NCBI GenBank assembly: GCA_963575645.1
Contig: OY754473.1
Coordinates: 8,246,001-8,310,000, forward strand
Length of the DNA stretch: 64,000 bases
Direction: 5' to 3'
Source of the DNA: Xanthostigma xanthostigma
Taxonomy: Eukaryota > Arthropoda > Insecta > Raphidioptera > Raphidiidae
Shown here: positions 35,771 to 48,070 of the stretch, piece after piece
How the letters are laid out: each line of letters starts with the position of its first letter
Position numbering within the stretch: position 1 is the stretch's first letter
Translations under genes and position numbers: made by a program
The notes under the pieces: generated by a model
Database searches by the model: none
What the model saw: the letters and a program-made list of their open reading frames with translations, nothing else
Told to the model about the DNA's origin: nothing

Positions 35771-35862
35771 CTTTTCACATTGGACAATAAAATACCAAGG
35801 TTTCGGATTATAGCCGGGTACATAGCGACGCCGCTGGTGATGTACAACACGCAAGACACTAA
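35771..35862 (-). other. Exon-like GC-rich island, identity and strand unsure
   Basis: In an AT-rich stretch, this 92-bp island has exon-like codon composition. On the minus strand it is bounded by a pyrimidine-rich acceptor (TTTTTGTGTGTAG) and a donor (AAAAG^GTATCG), and reads LVSCVLYITSGVAMYPAIIR then NLGILLSNVK, a membrane-helix-like peptide. The plus strand is also open (ORF 35750-35941, with IIAGYIATPLVMYNTQDTNY), so the direction is undecided. Helitron A6 begins two bases after the plus ORF stop. No family recognised. Confidence 0.25.
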
Positions 35863-35942
35863 CTACACACAAAAATATAATACTTATGAATTATACAAAT
35901 GCTGGAATATACTGCTGATAACCCTTCTTCTCTTCTTTTAAG

Positions 35943-36508
35943 TCATACATAATATATTTAAAGGTCAAAGATGTTTGCCTCCCTTTTTAGAAAAAACCTC
36001 GCAATTTCTCCACATAAATTATATATCATTTTACAGATAATTGCTTGCTCTACTGACATCGACAACTAAAAATTTTATTATTGCTTTTGTTTTTCTAAAT
36101 TAATTAAAATACAGCAACGCTGAACAACGTCTGCCATCTGACGTCTTTAATTTTGAAACAACGTCAACATTTCGATCTGTCATCTGACCTTCATATTGTA
36201 ATACAACAGACACAATACTGCATAGTGCCATCTGACGGCTTTAATTTTGAAACAGCGAGCAACGCTGAACAACGTCACAGCAATGCTGAATGATGCCATC
36301 TGACGGCTTAGCTCAACGCTTTTGCTACTTGCGCCTCTATATGACAATTTTAGTAAAATATTTCTTTTACAACAAAAAGAAGAACGTTATAAGCAGTGTG
36401 CAAAATTAGAAACGAATTGAATACCTGCAATCATATTTAAAAAATAATTTTGTAAAGTGATAATTATTATACTTATTTAGTGCGAATAATTCGCACAGGT
36501 CACGCTAG
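35943..36508 (+). mobile_element. Non-autonomous Helitron, copy A6
   Basis: TC start at 35943 (slightly diverged) and CTAG end at 36505-36508 followed by T, hairpin intact. It has the ATTTCTTTTACAACAAAAAG variant shared with A5/A9 but keeps the longer interior. Confidence 0.86.
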
Positions 36509-37431
36509 TATATCTAAATTAAGCAGATTCAAGTTAATAAATGCCACTATTGACTTGACTGCTCGAATCAGATCCGCGTCATTTTATTAATTTTAAATAA
36601 ACGGGGCAACTATTTATTTAAAAATTAAACGTTTTTCTTGCATCCATAAGATTTAAGAAGTGAATTAGTTCTGTCAGTTTAGAATTTGCAAAGCAAGAAG
36701 GCGGGGCGATGACCCAGATTTTATTGCTTTTGTTATTTTAATGCCATGCACTGCATTTATTCAAATGAAACAAAAAAAATGTTTCTGACAACATGCCTTG
36801 AAGAATTGATTTGATCCACTTGCGATCTTCTATTTAAATTCTTTATAATAATAAAATATGCAAATCACAGTAAAGGTTCGAAGTGTAAAGATATTGTTGC
36901 AATTAAAATTTGTTTCGTAGTTAAATAATGAACCTTTTGCTTGAATAATTTTTCAGTCAGTTTAAAATCCTGCGATTTGCAATAATTATTACAACTGCAT
37001 AAATCACAGAGGCATTGAAGCTAAAAGAAATAGAAAAGAAAAACGTTTCCTGCATTAGAAGTTTTTATAAAAATTGTTAACACAAGGAGAACTCGTAATT
37101 TCTGACGTAGAATCGATAATTACTTAGTACTTATAAAAATCAGTTCAGCAATTTATATATCTGGTCTTTATAGTGTATTTAATTAACTTTGTTGCATTTA
37201 TATCATACATGACTTCCGTGTTCCAAAATCATTTTTCAAAAAAATTTGCATACAAAAAAATTTCAGCGGTATTTATAAATAAATTTTTATACTATACAAA
37301 CTTAAAATTTAAGGAGTCGAACTTCACGAGGAAAGCAAAATATTTTCTGTTATGAAGTTCTCGACTTATCGCTATTATTTCGAGAAACAGAGAAAAAAAA
37401 ATTCGAATTTCGTTGAATTTTATACAAAAAG
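36509..37431. other. Unassigned AT-rich sequence
   Basis: No gene or family recognised. Confidence 0.3.
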
Positions 37432-37613
37432 TTTTTTTTTGAAGTGAAAACTTCTTTAGCGGCGTTGTACACTTTTTTGTAATGGGTAAAAAATGTTAAA
37501 CTCGCGTCAGGACACGTGACCTGATCGAACATTCGTAAGACGGATGGAGAGTAGAGGTAATATTCAAGTTTTCACTTCCGCAGGCACTCCCGGAGTGCAA
37601 CCCGTCTTTTTTT
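37432..37613 (+). mobile_element. Family B, copy B5 (short subfamily)
   Basis: Complete ends. The interior is reduced and contains GACGGATGGAGAGTAGAGGT, shared only with B6. Confidence 0.85.
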
Positions 37614-39230
37614 ATGGCCAGTTTCATTCGATTAAGTTACCTATGCGGTAAACAAAACGTTCTTTGTCAAGTTCAGAACAAAATAATTGTTACATCGATA
37701 TCGATCTTGCATAACGAGATATAAGAACAATTCCTATGGCCGCGTGTGTAGGAAGCGATAATTGTGTACAAATTAATGGGCCTGTTCATTTAAGCACGAG
37801 TGATTGTCACATACTATGATATTGTTGTATCATTGACAATAGAGAGCACAGGCCACGGCGGAGGCACCCCGCGCCGGTGTATCAATAGCACGCTGGGTGA
37901 TAATGATTTATGCATATAATGTTGGCGTAATTACAATCTATACCACGGCCCGTTTCTGCTTGCCGTCTGTCAACAGAAATATTATTATTATTATTGTTGG
38001 CGCCAAAATCTTATTGGACACGCTTCAACACCATTCGAGAGAGTTCGGAATTGAATTCGATGTCTTTTAACTAAATAATCTATAGTGGACTGTATCTAAT
38101 TTTTTGTTATTTTGTCAGTGAGAAAGAGAAAAAAATATTATTGCGGACTTAGCAAAATGGTTGCTTTGACTGCACTTCTTCAAACACAAAAAAAATCAGT
38201 TGGAAAGTTTCAGGAAAAGGAAAATACTGATTTCTTTATCAACACTGACAATAATTAACCAAATATTTTTCACAAGAAAAACTAAAATGTTCAATTCAAA
38301 ACTAAATTGTATCTATTTTAAAGTTGAGGTGCATTGCCCACGAGTTATCAGTCGTTACTGAATTTTTTCTCTGCGCACTAGATATAACACAAAAAGAAAC
38401 ACCTAAGGTCATCTGTGCGCGCATAAACTAATCAAATAAAACAAAATCAAAGATTCGTTCCAACTTAACCAAAATCAAAAGAGAGGCTTAAACAATTATT
38501 ATTCAAATTTATTTTTTTGTTGCGTCTGAAACACACGTCGTTACAGTCAGAACGCAGTATAAGCAATAGTTTCATATTCTTGAACTGAGCGCCACGATAC
38601 CCATGATACCCAATGCGAAGCCGATGGCAATATGGCGCGTAGTGGAAGAATATCAAACTTTCGGCTAGTGTCGACATGTATACTATTTTTCTTCATACCT
38701 CGGTCGTAAGTGTACGCTTATTAAATACATTAATTAATTAATTACATAAAAACACACATAATATGAGGTTATACGTAAAAATACGAATGACAGCTGTTCG
38801 CGACTATTAGCTAAAATGTAATAGGTATATATTATGGAAACGACATCTAAACAACAGTTGATAGGTGATTTTTTTCTTTACTGCCGTCCGAACGTACGTA
38901 CCTCCCGCTGCATCAGTGCGTGTAATCCCACCAATGCGTAAATGTTACACTCTGCTTTACAATTGATGCCGAAAGTATGTACTTTCGATCGAGGTATTTT
39001 CAAACAACATCACTGTCGGGACTCAAACTCGGAAGTTCCAATATCGCGGCGGATGAGCTATCATTTATTCTACAGTGAAATGTCTCACAGCTTTCGAGAA
39101 AATTCAGTTTAAAAATTATTCCACATCATTTCTTATTTTACATGTGGAAAAAATAGCCTCAAATGGCTCAGTAAGGAAACTTGGACTTGGAAAGTTTATA
39201 ATGGCACAAGAAAGTTCTGACATCAATGGT
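37614..39230. other. Unassigned sequence with an ATT microsatellite
   Basis: (ATT)n at about 37978-37997. A GC-richer stretch at 37840-37970 has no ORF. 38560-38680 is exon-like but ambiguous (see rejected items). No gene confirmed. Confidence 0.3.
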
Positions 39231-39234
39231 TTAA

Positions 39235-39932
39235 GGAGGTTGATCCGTTACAGTCCCAATCAAAAGTAAGTCGAATTCTAAATCGGAACGTTTTCAGAAT
39301 AAATTTTTACAAAAGGTTATAAGTCGATGATACCAATAAATTATAGTAATAAAGGCATAAATAAATATTTTTTTTAATATTAATTAATTATTTAGTATTT
39401 TACTTAATGGACTAACTTTTGAATTTTATGTACAAAGTTAAGTTAGAAAAAAATAAATTTATGTAAATATCTGTATTTTACATATTTTTTGCAGTAAATA
39501 CTTAAAAAAAGAAATTAGAAGTAATAAAAATTTTAATTAAATCATTAAAAAGTTGAAAATTCAGTTAAAATTGTTAAAATTATCAAGAATAAAAGTCCAT
39601 AATCGAAAAGTGCTAAGGTTTATTAATTTTTTTTATTGATTAAAAGTCTCCTAATTAAATTAGAAAAAATATTAAAATATGCGTAAGACGTCGATGCTCT
39701 GCATAGTTAGTTTTCGGAACTGCTGACATTATTTGGTTATTTGCAAAAAATTAAAATGTACCGTTTGCATGCTAGGTTGACATTTTCCATAAGACTACAT
39801 GTAAAAGTTTTTTTTAATTTTTAACTTTATAGTTAATCTCCTAATGATTTTGAATTTTTTACAGAAAATTTTGACATAAAAAAACTTTATTTCATATTTT
39901 TTTCATTATCTTCGTAAAACGGCTCAACCTCC
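39235..39932. mobile_element. TTAA-flanked TIR element
   Basis: TTAA at 39231-39234 and 39933-39936 encloses short TIRs GGAGGTTGA(T/G)CCGTT. TTAA duplication is the piggyBac hallmark, but the GGAGG start is not the usual piggyBac terminus. The interior is very AT-rich without transposase. Confidence 0.55.
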
Positions 39933-39957
39933 TTAAAGTGAGCTTTAATAGAGAAAT

Positions 39958-40000
39958 ATTGTATAGACGCTCAACAGGTGAGGTTATTAGCGTCGGTTTA
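39958..40000 (-). repeat. SINE-tail motif, inverted
   Basis: TTGTATAGACGCTCAACAGG then TGAGGTTATTAGCGTCGG. No head attached. Confidence 0.55.
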
Positions 40001-40354
40001 TTAACAGGTAGACTAAGTGCACTCAGTGGGTGTGTGAGTCGACATTCCATTGTGTTCGACGCGAGAGTAAGCGAGTAAGTTACCGCGGATGCAAATATGA
40101 TCAGAATATACCTTTCACTGTGTGTGGATAGTCGGTCGCTGCATGCGACATATTATGACATGACGAATACACACTATGCGATTATTATTTATTCACTGTC
40201 ACAAATTATTCACGTTGACCGTCACAAACTCAGTGCAATGTGCGCATTCAGAGCAGGGGCGCACTTGACACGGACGGGCCAATCGCATGTCCTTTTTAAT
40301 CCCCCGACGCCAAAAACGAGCACCGTATGGATTTAATTAATAAATATCCGTTTA
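40001..40354. other. Unassigned sequence
   Basis: 79-codon ORF (40097-40336) without recognised features. Confidence 0.3.
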
Positions 40355-41129
40355 TCATAAATATTAATACGCTAAGGTTAAAGATGTTTGCCTCCCTTTT
40401 TAGAAAAAAACCTCACATATTTCTCCACATAAACTATAGGTATATCATTTTACAGATAATTTTTTTTTTTTTTTTTTTTTTAATATATATACAGTGCGCA
40501 GCGACTAAGGCTATGTGCACGAGTCTATAATATTAATTCATGGTAAGTAACATACATGTATGACTCTCAAATTAGTAGGCAGTAGGTAAGTACAATTATT
40601 ACTATGTTATATTTTGTCTTTTAGGCACGTAAGGTCCAAAAACTTCAGCACTTTTGCTTGCTCTACTGCCATCGACAACTAAAAAATTTATAATTGCTTT
40701 TGTTTTTGTAAATTAATTAAAATACAGCAACGCTGAACAACGTCTGCCATCTGACGTCAACACTTCGATCTGTCATCTGATCTTCATATTGTAATACAAC
40801 AGACACAATACTGCATACTGCCATCTAACGGATTTAATTTTGAAACAGCGAGCAACGCTGAATAACGTCACAGCAATGCTGCATGATGCCATCTGACGGC
40901 TTAGCTCAACGCTTTTGCTACTTGCGCCTCTATATGACAATTTTAGTAAAATATTTCTTCGATCTGTCATCTGAGCTTCATATTGTAATACAACAAAAAG
41001 AAGAACGTTATAAGCAGTGTGCAAAATTAGGAACGAATTGAATACCTGCAATCATATTTAAAAAATAATTTTCTCAAGCTATAATTATTATACTTATTTA
41101 GTGCGAATAATTCGCACAGGTCACACTAG
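40355..41129 (+). mobile_element. Non-autonomous Helitron, copy A7, with an inserted T-rich retroposon-like piece
   Basis: TC start and CTAG^T end with hairpin. Between CAGATAAT (about 40460) and GCTTGCTC (about 40656) lie about 195 bp starting with a long T-run and containing CGACTAAGGCTATGTGCACG. An antisense poly(A) retroposon is likely. Confidence 0.84.
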
Positions 41130-41192
41130 TTCCTTTTTATTATAGGAAAGTAAAAGGTGCAGGATTCAAACATATTATGTTTGGTTTTCAGT

Positions 41193-41668
41193 CAGTGCCG
41201 GATTAACCTATAAGCAAATTAAGCAATTGCTTAGGGCATCACGTCTCAGGGGGCACCAAGAAGCACCACTCAGAAATGAAAAGTACGTCACTAAACCGTG
41301 TCAACAATTTTTTTTTCTTCTTGTCATGTTCTCAAAAATTTTATTTACTGATATAAAACTGTCTTTAGAAGTATAAAAGTTAAAAATAAATAATAACTTA
41401 TTTTTGAAAAAACGAAGAAAAAAAAATGTTTTCAATTAGTTCAATTTCTTTAGTTTTAAAGTTTTGAAACTTTTTTTCTATTAATTGTATAAAAATGGCC
41501 GATTTTATCGACAGCCAAATTTTCAATGGGAGCATTGGTTGTAAAATTAAATTTTTTTCTTAAAAATCTATGCTTTTTAACTTTTTTCCATCAATTTGAA
41601 TTTTCTCATAATTTCATAATATTAGAGATAAGCAAGAAATGCTTAGGGCATCAAAGAATCCGGCACTG
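41193..41668. mobile_element. hAT element, non-autonomous
   Basis: TIRs CAGTGCCGGATT and AATCCGGCACTG. A perfect 8-bp target duplication TTTTCAGT lies at 41185-41192 and 41669-41676. 476 bp. GCTTAGGGCATCA is repeated near both ends. No transposase. Confidence 0.92.
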
Positions 41669-41676
41669 TTTTCAGT

Positions 41677-42691
41677 ACAAAAGACAATTTACAAAATACA
41701 CTTTAAAAATATTTCAAAGAACTCAAGACTGAGTCTTCTATCATCCAATAGAAGCTTATTTAGTACCAGTGGTGGTAAGAGTTTTTAAGCTTCAAATGGT
41801 TCGGCGCTAAATATGAAAAAGACTTTTTAAATGAAATTGGAGTAAAAACGGGGAATAACAATTAATAATATTTGAAGTGTGACTACATAGCGAAATTAAA
41901 TGTTGGATTTCGATTTTTTGATCTAATAGGTTTTTTAAGTGAACGCGTATTACTTCTTTAAAATCCTTGGAGAAATAAACACGGAAAAGTAAATTCCTAT
42001 ATAGATTACTCATTATTATAATAAATCCCCGCAAATTTCTTAGCACGCTGTGCGGTCGAACGCAATTGAATACGTTTGTCGAACTATTTTATTTTTTTCG
42101 CCGCTTATTTTTGTCCTTCAGCGTTACAAAAATTGCAATTACGATTTTCTTTCTTCCTGATTGACATAAATCACTATTACTTAATAATATGCAACGATTA
42201 TACAATACAGAGGTGCGTTCGATAATAATTCTCGAAATTATACAATCAATGTAGGTTCATATAATTCAAATTAATAAAAACAATCATACAAATTTTTGAT
42301 TTTTTAAAAGCACAAACAGACATGGCTTTCTTGGGTCGAGTACCCGTTCACGGAATAAAATCGCTGAACGTGGAGCTTAATATAGATGAGCTTTATATTA
42401 TGCTCGGCTATTCAAAAGCTTCGCAACAATCGTGCAAAGTGTTTTCAAAGGTTGAATGTCAAATTAACTTATCATTCACGATATTCTTTACTTTTGACTT
42501 ATACCTGTGGGTTAAATTTTAACCTCAAACAAATCAAATGAAGAAATTATATTTAATTATGTTTAATTAAAAGGTGAGTCACCAATTTCATTTATCTACA
42601 AATGTAAATCAGACAGAGCCACCCAAATCACAATGCCATGCCTTCTCTATTTAATAATTACATAGCCCCGACATTATACAGTTGTGCCAGG
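41677..42691. other. Unassigned AT-rich sequence
   Basis: Several short ORFs (66-79 codons) without domains. No gene recognised. Confidence 0.3.
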
Positions 42692-42765
42692 TCAGCGTTT
42701 CTTAAACTTTTTTGTCTACGGACCCCTTATGAGATCGTCAAAAGTGTCGCGGGCTCCATGAGTAT
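42692..42765 (+). mobile_element. hAT 5' end fragment
   Basis: CAGCGTTTCTTAAACTTTTT with GTCTACGGACCCCTTATGAG is a hAT-style end. The rest is replaced or cut off where D2 begins. The partner end is not seen after D2. Confidence 0.5.
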
Positions 42766-43134
42766 TTTAAAGTGAAACTTTCATTCTATCGCCCCGAATT
42801 TTTCTGGCCGTCTGTTGCATGTCGCATTACAGGCGGCCGCGGAGTAGGGATAAAGTGAAAGGCGTTCGGAGTAGGCGCTCTGTAGAGCAGCCAAGGCCAA
42901 TATGGCGGCGCCCATGGTTAGCATCAGCTGACCGTGTAGTTTGTATAACACATAGTCAGTCTGTCATGCGGGCAAGTGCTGTACAGTGTTTACATGTTTT
43001 TATTCGTGTATTCATGTGAATATTGTTGTTTATAATTAATCGTGATGGATAAGTGTCTACAATCCAACGCCTACAATCCAATAAAAGTTTCACTTGCGTC
43101 GTGGTTTCTTAAAACCACACAACTGTTTTTTTTT
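42766..43134 (+). mobile_element. Family D, copy D2 (uninterrupted reference copy)
   Basis: 5' T-tract, AAAGTGAAACTTT. 3' AAAGTTTCACTTGCGTC, the perfect 7-bp hairpin GTGGTTT-CTTA-AAACCAC, ACAACTG, T-tract. The GC-rich centre carries GGCCAATATGGCGGCGCC, resembling YY1/Pho-type sites. Confidence 0.85.
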
Positions 43135-43169
43135 CGTTTTTTAATTTGAAATATAGATCTACAACTTTT

Positions 43170-43290
43170 TCCATGATGATCATTTCAGGCCTTTGAATCA
43201 AATTGTCGCGGGTTCGAATTCCATCTTCGCTCGATGGATGTGAAGTTAAATGTAATAAGACTCAATTAAATAAATTAAATTATTTCCGAC
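43170..43290 (+). mobile_element. tRNA-derived SINE fragment
   Basis: GGCCTTTGAATCAAATTGTC, then the strong B box GGGTTCGAATTCC and CGCTCGATGGATGTGAAG. Same lineage as the SINEs at 29.1 and 54.9 kb. The A box and tail are lost. Confidence 0.55.
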
Positions 43291-44117
43291 GGCCATATTG
43301 GCCTATTGATTGCGTTTTGTTTAATCATTCATGCATTCGACTAGTTGAAAAGTTGCATTCATAGCGTTTTATGTACCTACATAGCGATAGTAAAAAAACA
43401 AGCGGAGAACAAAAAAACACAAAACGTGGGTTGCTGGGATTCTATATTGTGTGTCCATGACCACCTTCGATCAGCAGCGCAGCACACTATGATATTACGA
43501 TAATTAGGCGTCAACAAACCGCAGCCGCGAGCTAAAAACACGCCCATCACGTGCGGATCTTTCGAATGCCTTCGCTCAGAAATGCAAGCCGTTCTTCTCG
43601 GCTATGGCACAAAAACTTGTTAGTGTCACGTTGGATATGTTTATTCCGGTTCGAGAAAAAAAACGTATCTATCTATCTATCTATGGGCAGTCGACAGTGA
43701 TATTACAAAACGCACACTATGCTACTAGGACGGAAAGTTTCCGATTGCGAACAAGAATGTTAAGTTTGTACTTTTAGTAATAAGTGAATTGAAGGACCAA
43801 CTTTAAAAATAAGGAAAATATTGTACTTTACTGTCATCGCGTACGATAGAGTCGCTTCTGCTTTCTTTTGACCCGCGAAAAATAGTTCAGAGAACGCAAA
43901 CTCTTTATTTTTTATCTAGTCCTCGCAGAAACAAATACAGTATCTATACTATGCGTATATAATTTAAGGAGTGAGTCATACATTCATATAATGTAAGCAG
44001 TAGAGTTTTATGCGTAATACATTGTTTTATTGCTTTGCCGCTCCATTAAGCCGAACCGTGCTATAATGATGAGTCACTCTATACCATTCTGATACCTTAT
44101 CATGCACTAATATAATA
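43291..44117. other. Unassigned sequence
   Basis: (ATCT)n microsatellite at about 43666-43684. GC-rich stretch near 43510-43610. No gene recognised. Confidence 0.3.
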
Positions 44118-44119
44118 TA

Positions 44120-44590
44120 CAGGCTGAGTTTTAATTGCTGTTTTTTTTTTACACCGTGTAAAAATCAAATAGACGAGCAAATATTTCAAATAGTTTTTTA
44201 ATCAAAACTCAAAAATAAGAGAGAAACAGCCTTTCGAAGTTTAAATAAATTTTATTAAATTTTCTTTAATTTTGAGGTCGGACCTGGGGTTATATTATGT
44301 CACTATGGAAATATGTTATTATTATCAAAAATAATTGAGGCACACACAATTATTCTCTCAAAAACAGAACAATACACATACTTGATAATAACAACTTATT
44401 TCCATAGTGACATAATATAACCCCAGGACGGACGTCAAAATTAAAGAAAATTTAATAAAATTTATTTAAACTTCGAAAGGCTGTTTCTCTCTTATTTTTG
44501 AGTTTTGATAAAAAAACTATTTGAAATATTTGCTCGTCTATTTGATTTTTACACGCTGTAAGAAAAAAGCATGAACTTAAAACTCACCTG
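44120..44590. mobile_element. Long-arm TA foldback element
   Basis: Arms of about 200 bp begin CAGG(C/T)GAGTTTTAA; TA on both sides (44118-44119, 44591-44592). Inner arm words such as GGGGTTATATTATGTCACTA are mirrored. Non-coding. Confidence 0.85.
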
Positions 44591-44592
44591 TA

Positions 44593-45247
44593 TAGTTATA
44601 CGTATTTAATATTATTATTTTTAAAAATTTAAATTCCGAATGGATCCCTCGAAGCGCTACGTTTTCTCGAACACACCGTATAACGATGCAGTATGTTTAC
44701 ATGTGTATGAACTAACAAATCGCACTTTATCTGACAAACAATTTCTTATTTTCGTGACGTCTGCCGACCATAAATTTTAAAGTATCACATTTAGCAATCT
44801 TGTACTACGTGAGACTGATAAATGGGACAGCCCTGGCGTCTTGCGTATACACAAGACTTAGGAGGTACAAATACGGCGGGGGTCGTAATATGGTAACGGG
44901 CGTAGAAAGAAAAAAAAGGGGCCTGGCTATACGTTCAAAATAAACGCCCGACTCACAGAAGATTATGGCAATACGATGTTTTATATCTCGCAAACTAAAA
45001 GATATACATAGTGCGGGTCGTTGAATTCAACTTATATTTTTTTTCCTAGCGGGGCTAATACTAAACGCTAATGACCTCACTTGTCGAACGTCTATAATCT
45101 ATAATCACTTGTTAAACATTCCGTTTCCTTTACTGACCCTAAGGAAAAAGCAGGTAAGTGCAAAAATACTTTGTGCTCTCGCTGGTACTCGTTTTACACA
45201 TAATGTCACACCTCGTCGTAATATAACTCATTACGACACTTATACAA
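44593..45247 (+). other. Unassigned sequence with a SINE tail
   Basis: CTAATGACCTCACTTGTCGA then ACGTCTATAATCTATAATC at 45069-45107 is a well-kept SINE tail. No gene recognised. Confidence 0.45.
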
Positions 45248-45837
45248 TCATATAATACATTAATACGCTAAGGTTAAAGATGTTTGCCTCCCTTTTTAGA
45301 AAAAACCTCACAATTTCTTCACATAAATTGTATATCATTTTACAGATAATTGCTTGCTCTACTGACATCGACAACTAAAAAATTAATTATTGCTTTTGTT
45401 TGTGTAAATTAATTAAAATACAGCAACGCTGAACAACGTCTGCCATCTAACGGCTTTAATTTTGAAACAACGTCAATACTTCGATTTGTCATCTGACCTT
45501 CATATTGTAATACAACAGACACAATACTGCATACTGGAATCTGACGGTTTTAATTTTGAAACGGCGAGCAACGCTGAACAACGTCACAGCAATGCTGCAT
45601 GATGCCATCTGGCTTAACTCAACGCTTTTGCTACTTGCGCCTCTATATGACAATTTTAGTAAAATATTTCTTCGATCTGTCATCTGAGCTTCATATTGTA
45701 ATACAACAAAAAGAAGACCGTTATAAGCAGTGTCCAAATTAGAAACGAATTGAATACCTGCAATCATAAAAAATAATTTTGTAAAGTGATAATTATTATA
45801 CTCATTTAGCGCGAATAATTCGCACAGGTCACACTAG
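45248..45837 (+). mobile_element. Non-autonomous Helitron, copy A8
   Basis: A^TC at 45248, CTAG^T at 45834-45837. The hairpin has one arm base changed (GCGCGAATAATTCGCAC). Full interior. Confidence 0.87.
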
Positions 45838-46468
45838 TCTATTTTATTCGAGTTTTAAATAGTAAATCGAAAGGAACAGTTGATAATCTAGTTTAATATT
45901 TCGAAGCCGATCTCAGAAAAGTGTATTCCAAAAAAAATGTCCTCGTATATTTACAAACGGATTTTTTCCATGACGTGCAACGATTCAAGTACATAAATAA
46001 ACACATAGAATAAGCGAGGACGGTGTGAGGGGGAAGCGTAGGAGGGCGGAGGCGGGCGGAGAGGTAAGATGACACAGAGCGTCTGTCGTCTGTTGTTAAT
46101 CCGGCGTCAGCAGTCCCGAGGGAACACGCGTGGTCTACCTGTGTTTCCTGCTGCCTCCCCTCTACTATAGAATACATTCCTGCTTTCCTACATTTTCCGT
46201 GTAAGCTGCGTTTCGTACACAACTTTATTTGCCACATGCATTTCGCAAGCTTTTCTCTGTTAATTCTCTGACCAGCAAACTCGCTGTTTCCAAATTGAAG
46301 AATCCGCTTTCGACAAAAACTTGATTTCAATTCGATTTGGACGTGGGCGAAACTGGGCCGGGCAGCTATTTATAGATCTAAATCTTCTCCAAGAAATAAA
46401 CTATCAAATCCATTTTTAACCGACGAAAAACAAAAACGGAGGAGGTTCTCAATTCGACGCGTATATTT
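45838..46468. other. Unassigned sequence with a 145-codon ORF
   Basis: The minus ORF 45893-46330 has no recognised domain and runs through a GC-rich purine/pyrimidine patch. Probably chance. Confidence 0.3.
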
Positions 46469-46835
46469 TTTTTTTTTTTTTATTTTTTTTTTTTTTTTAT
46501 TTATGTATGACCACGCATAACTTTTTACAGAGTAGTCCGATTTTGATAATTCTTTTTTTGTTTGAAAGGGTATACCCCGAAGTTGGTCCCATATAAATTT
46601 CGTAGAAAAATTCCAACCCTAAGGGTAGGAAAGCAGGGGATGATTGATTGTTCACTCACTGATTGTAATGTATGACCACACATAACTTTTTACAGAGTGG
46701 TCCAATTTTGATAATTATTTTTTTATTGGATAGGGTATACCTCGAGGTTCGTCTCATATAAATTTGGAAAAAAAATTCCTACCCTAAGGGTGGGAAAATA
46801 GGGGTGATTTATTGTTCACTCACAGATTTTCATGC
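46469..46835 (+). repeat. Poly(T) tract and 165-bp tandem duplication
   Basis: T-runs at 46469-46499, then two units starting ATGTATGACCAC(A/G)CATAAC at 46503 and 46668, about 85% alike by eye. Fits a retroposon 3' region in tandem. Confidence 0.75.
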
Positions 46836-46885
46836 TGAGTTGTGTATATTACAATTATAAATTATATAGCCACAAAAAATTATTA

Positions 46886-47372
46886 AATAAAAACTTTTTA
46901 ACAAAAAAATTAAACCGCCGAAAAACTGAAAAGCAAAAAATAATAAATCTTTTTATTTAACTAAGTTCTATCTGAGTAGTTGAACGTATGTGAAAGTCTA
47001 GTATATCTAAGTAATTTTGAGTCGGCGTCAAACCATCAATGAACAAAGATCACTAAAAGAAATAACCAAATCAAATTAACAATGATACGTGAAATCTCCA
47101 GCGATAAACATTAACATTAAACATGCGCTCTCCACACGACCACTCGCAAAGACGTGTGCCCGTTAGGGTTGCTCTGTCGCTGATATTAACTTCGTAAACG
47201 CTCAGAGATTTCCGGCGAAGGATTGTTGACGCCGACTCAAAATTACTTAGATATACTAGACTTTCACATACGTTCAACTACTCAGATAGAACTTAGTTAA
47301 ATAAAAAGATTTATTATTTTTTGCTTTTCAGTTTTTCGGCGGTTTAATTTTTTTGTTAAAAAGTTTTTATTA
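46886..47372. mobile_element. Long-arm foldback element
   Basis: Arms of about 142 bp (left from AATAAAAACTTTTTAACAAA to GAGTCGGCGTCAA, right its complement) around a spacer of about 200 bp. Target duplication unclear. Confidence 0.75.
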
Positions 47373-47461
47373 ATAGATAGTGTAACGACAGTTTGTTTCA
47401 TTCTATTTATAAATAGATAGATAGTAGGTTCATTGCAGGTTCTTAACAGCCTGTTTAGATA

Positions 47462-47900
47462 AGCGAGGGTCACACTAGGCTGATTGTCAGCCTCTGCTGA
47501 TCAGCGGCGGACAGTAGCACCAGCAAGCAGCGGCGGGCAGCCCGGTCACACTACGGCTGCCACTCGCTAGTCTACCGCGACAAGTGGCTGCCAATCCGGT
47601 CACTACATCATCGAACACAAACCACGTGGTACGTGATGGTTTACTCGCCTATGATGCACTGCTTCGGTCAGACTGCGCTGCTCGCTGGTGGTGGCGGGTG
47701 CGAGTGAGTCACGTGACCTGCTAATCGCCGCTGCCTGATAACCAAAATAGAACATGTCAAATTTCACCAGCCGCTGATAAATACTCGCCGGCTGGCGGCG
47801 CCAGTGGCGAATTTTGTGCTCACATGAAGCTGATTGATGGCTGACAGTAGCGGCTCCCACAACTCGCGGCTGGTATGACCAGCCTAGTGTGACCCGCGCT
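47462..47900. mobile_element. GC-rich TIR element (MITE)
   Basis: Ends AGCG(A/C)GGGTCACACTAGG and complement, flanked by ATA. The interior is full of GCTGCC/GCGGC words and nearly free of long A/T runs, a strong composition break. No transposase; the 85-codon minus ORF is repeat. Confidence 0.75.
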
Positions 47901-48070
47901 ATAGATCGGTAAGAGACATGGAACTGAACCGAAACAAGAGCGATCGATGAGTGAACCGCTGTACAGTGATACCGTATTACGACCGCCGCCGCAGCCTCCT
48001 CGATTCCCGTCTGCCGTTTTCCTCACTGATTTATAACTTTGGACATGTTGTCATCTCGTTGTTATATTGT

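Noticed and set aside
38560..38680. Exon-like segment, minus strand (HIAIGFALGIMGIVALS in one frame)
   Set aside because: The hydrophobic frame has a stop directly upstream with no acceptor. Two other frames are equally open. Not enough to call an exon.
45893..46330. 145-codon minus-strand ORF
   Set aside because: No recognised motif, odd composition (clusters of R, C, S), GC-rich patch that favours chance ORFs, no splice or promoter support.
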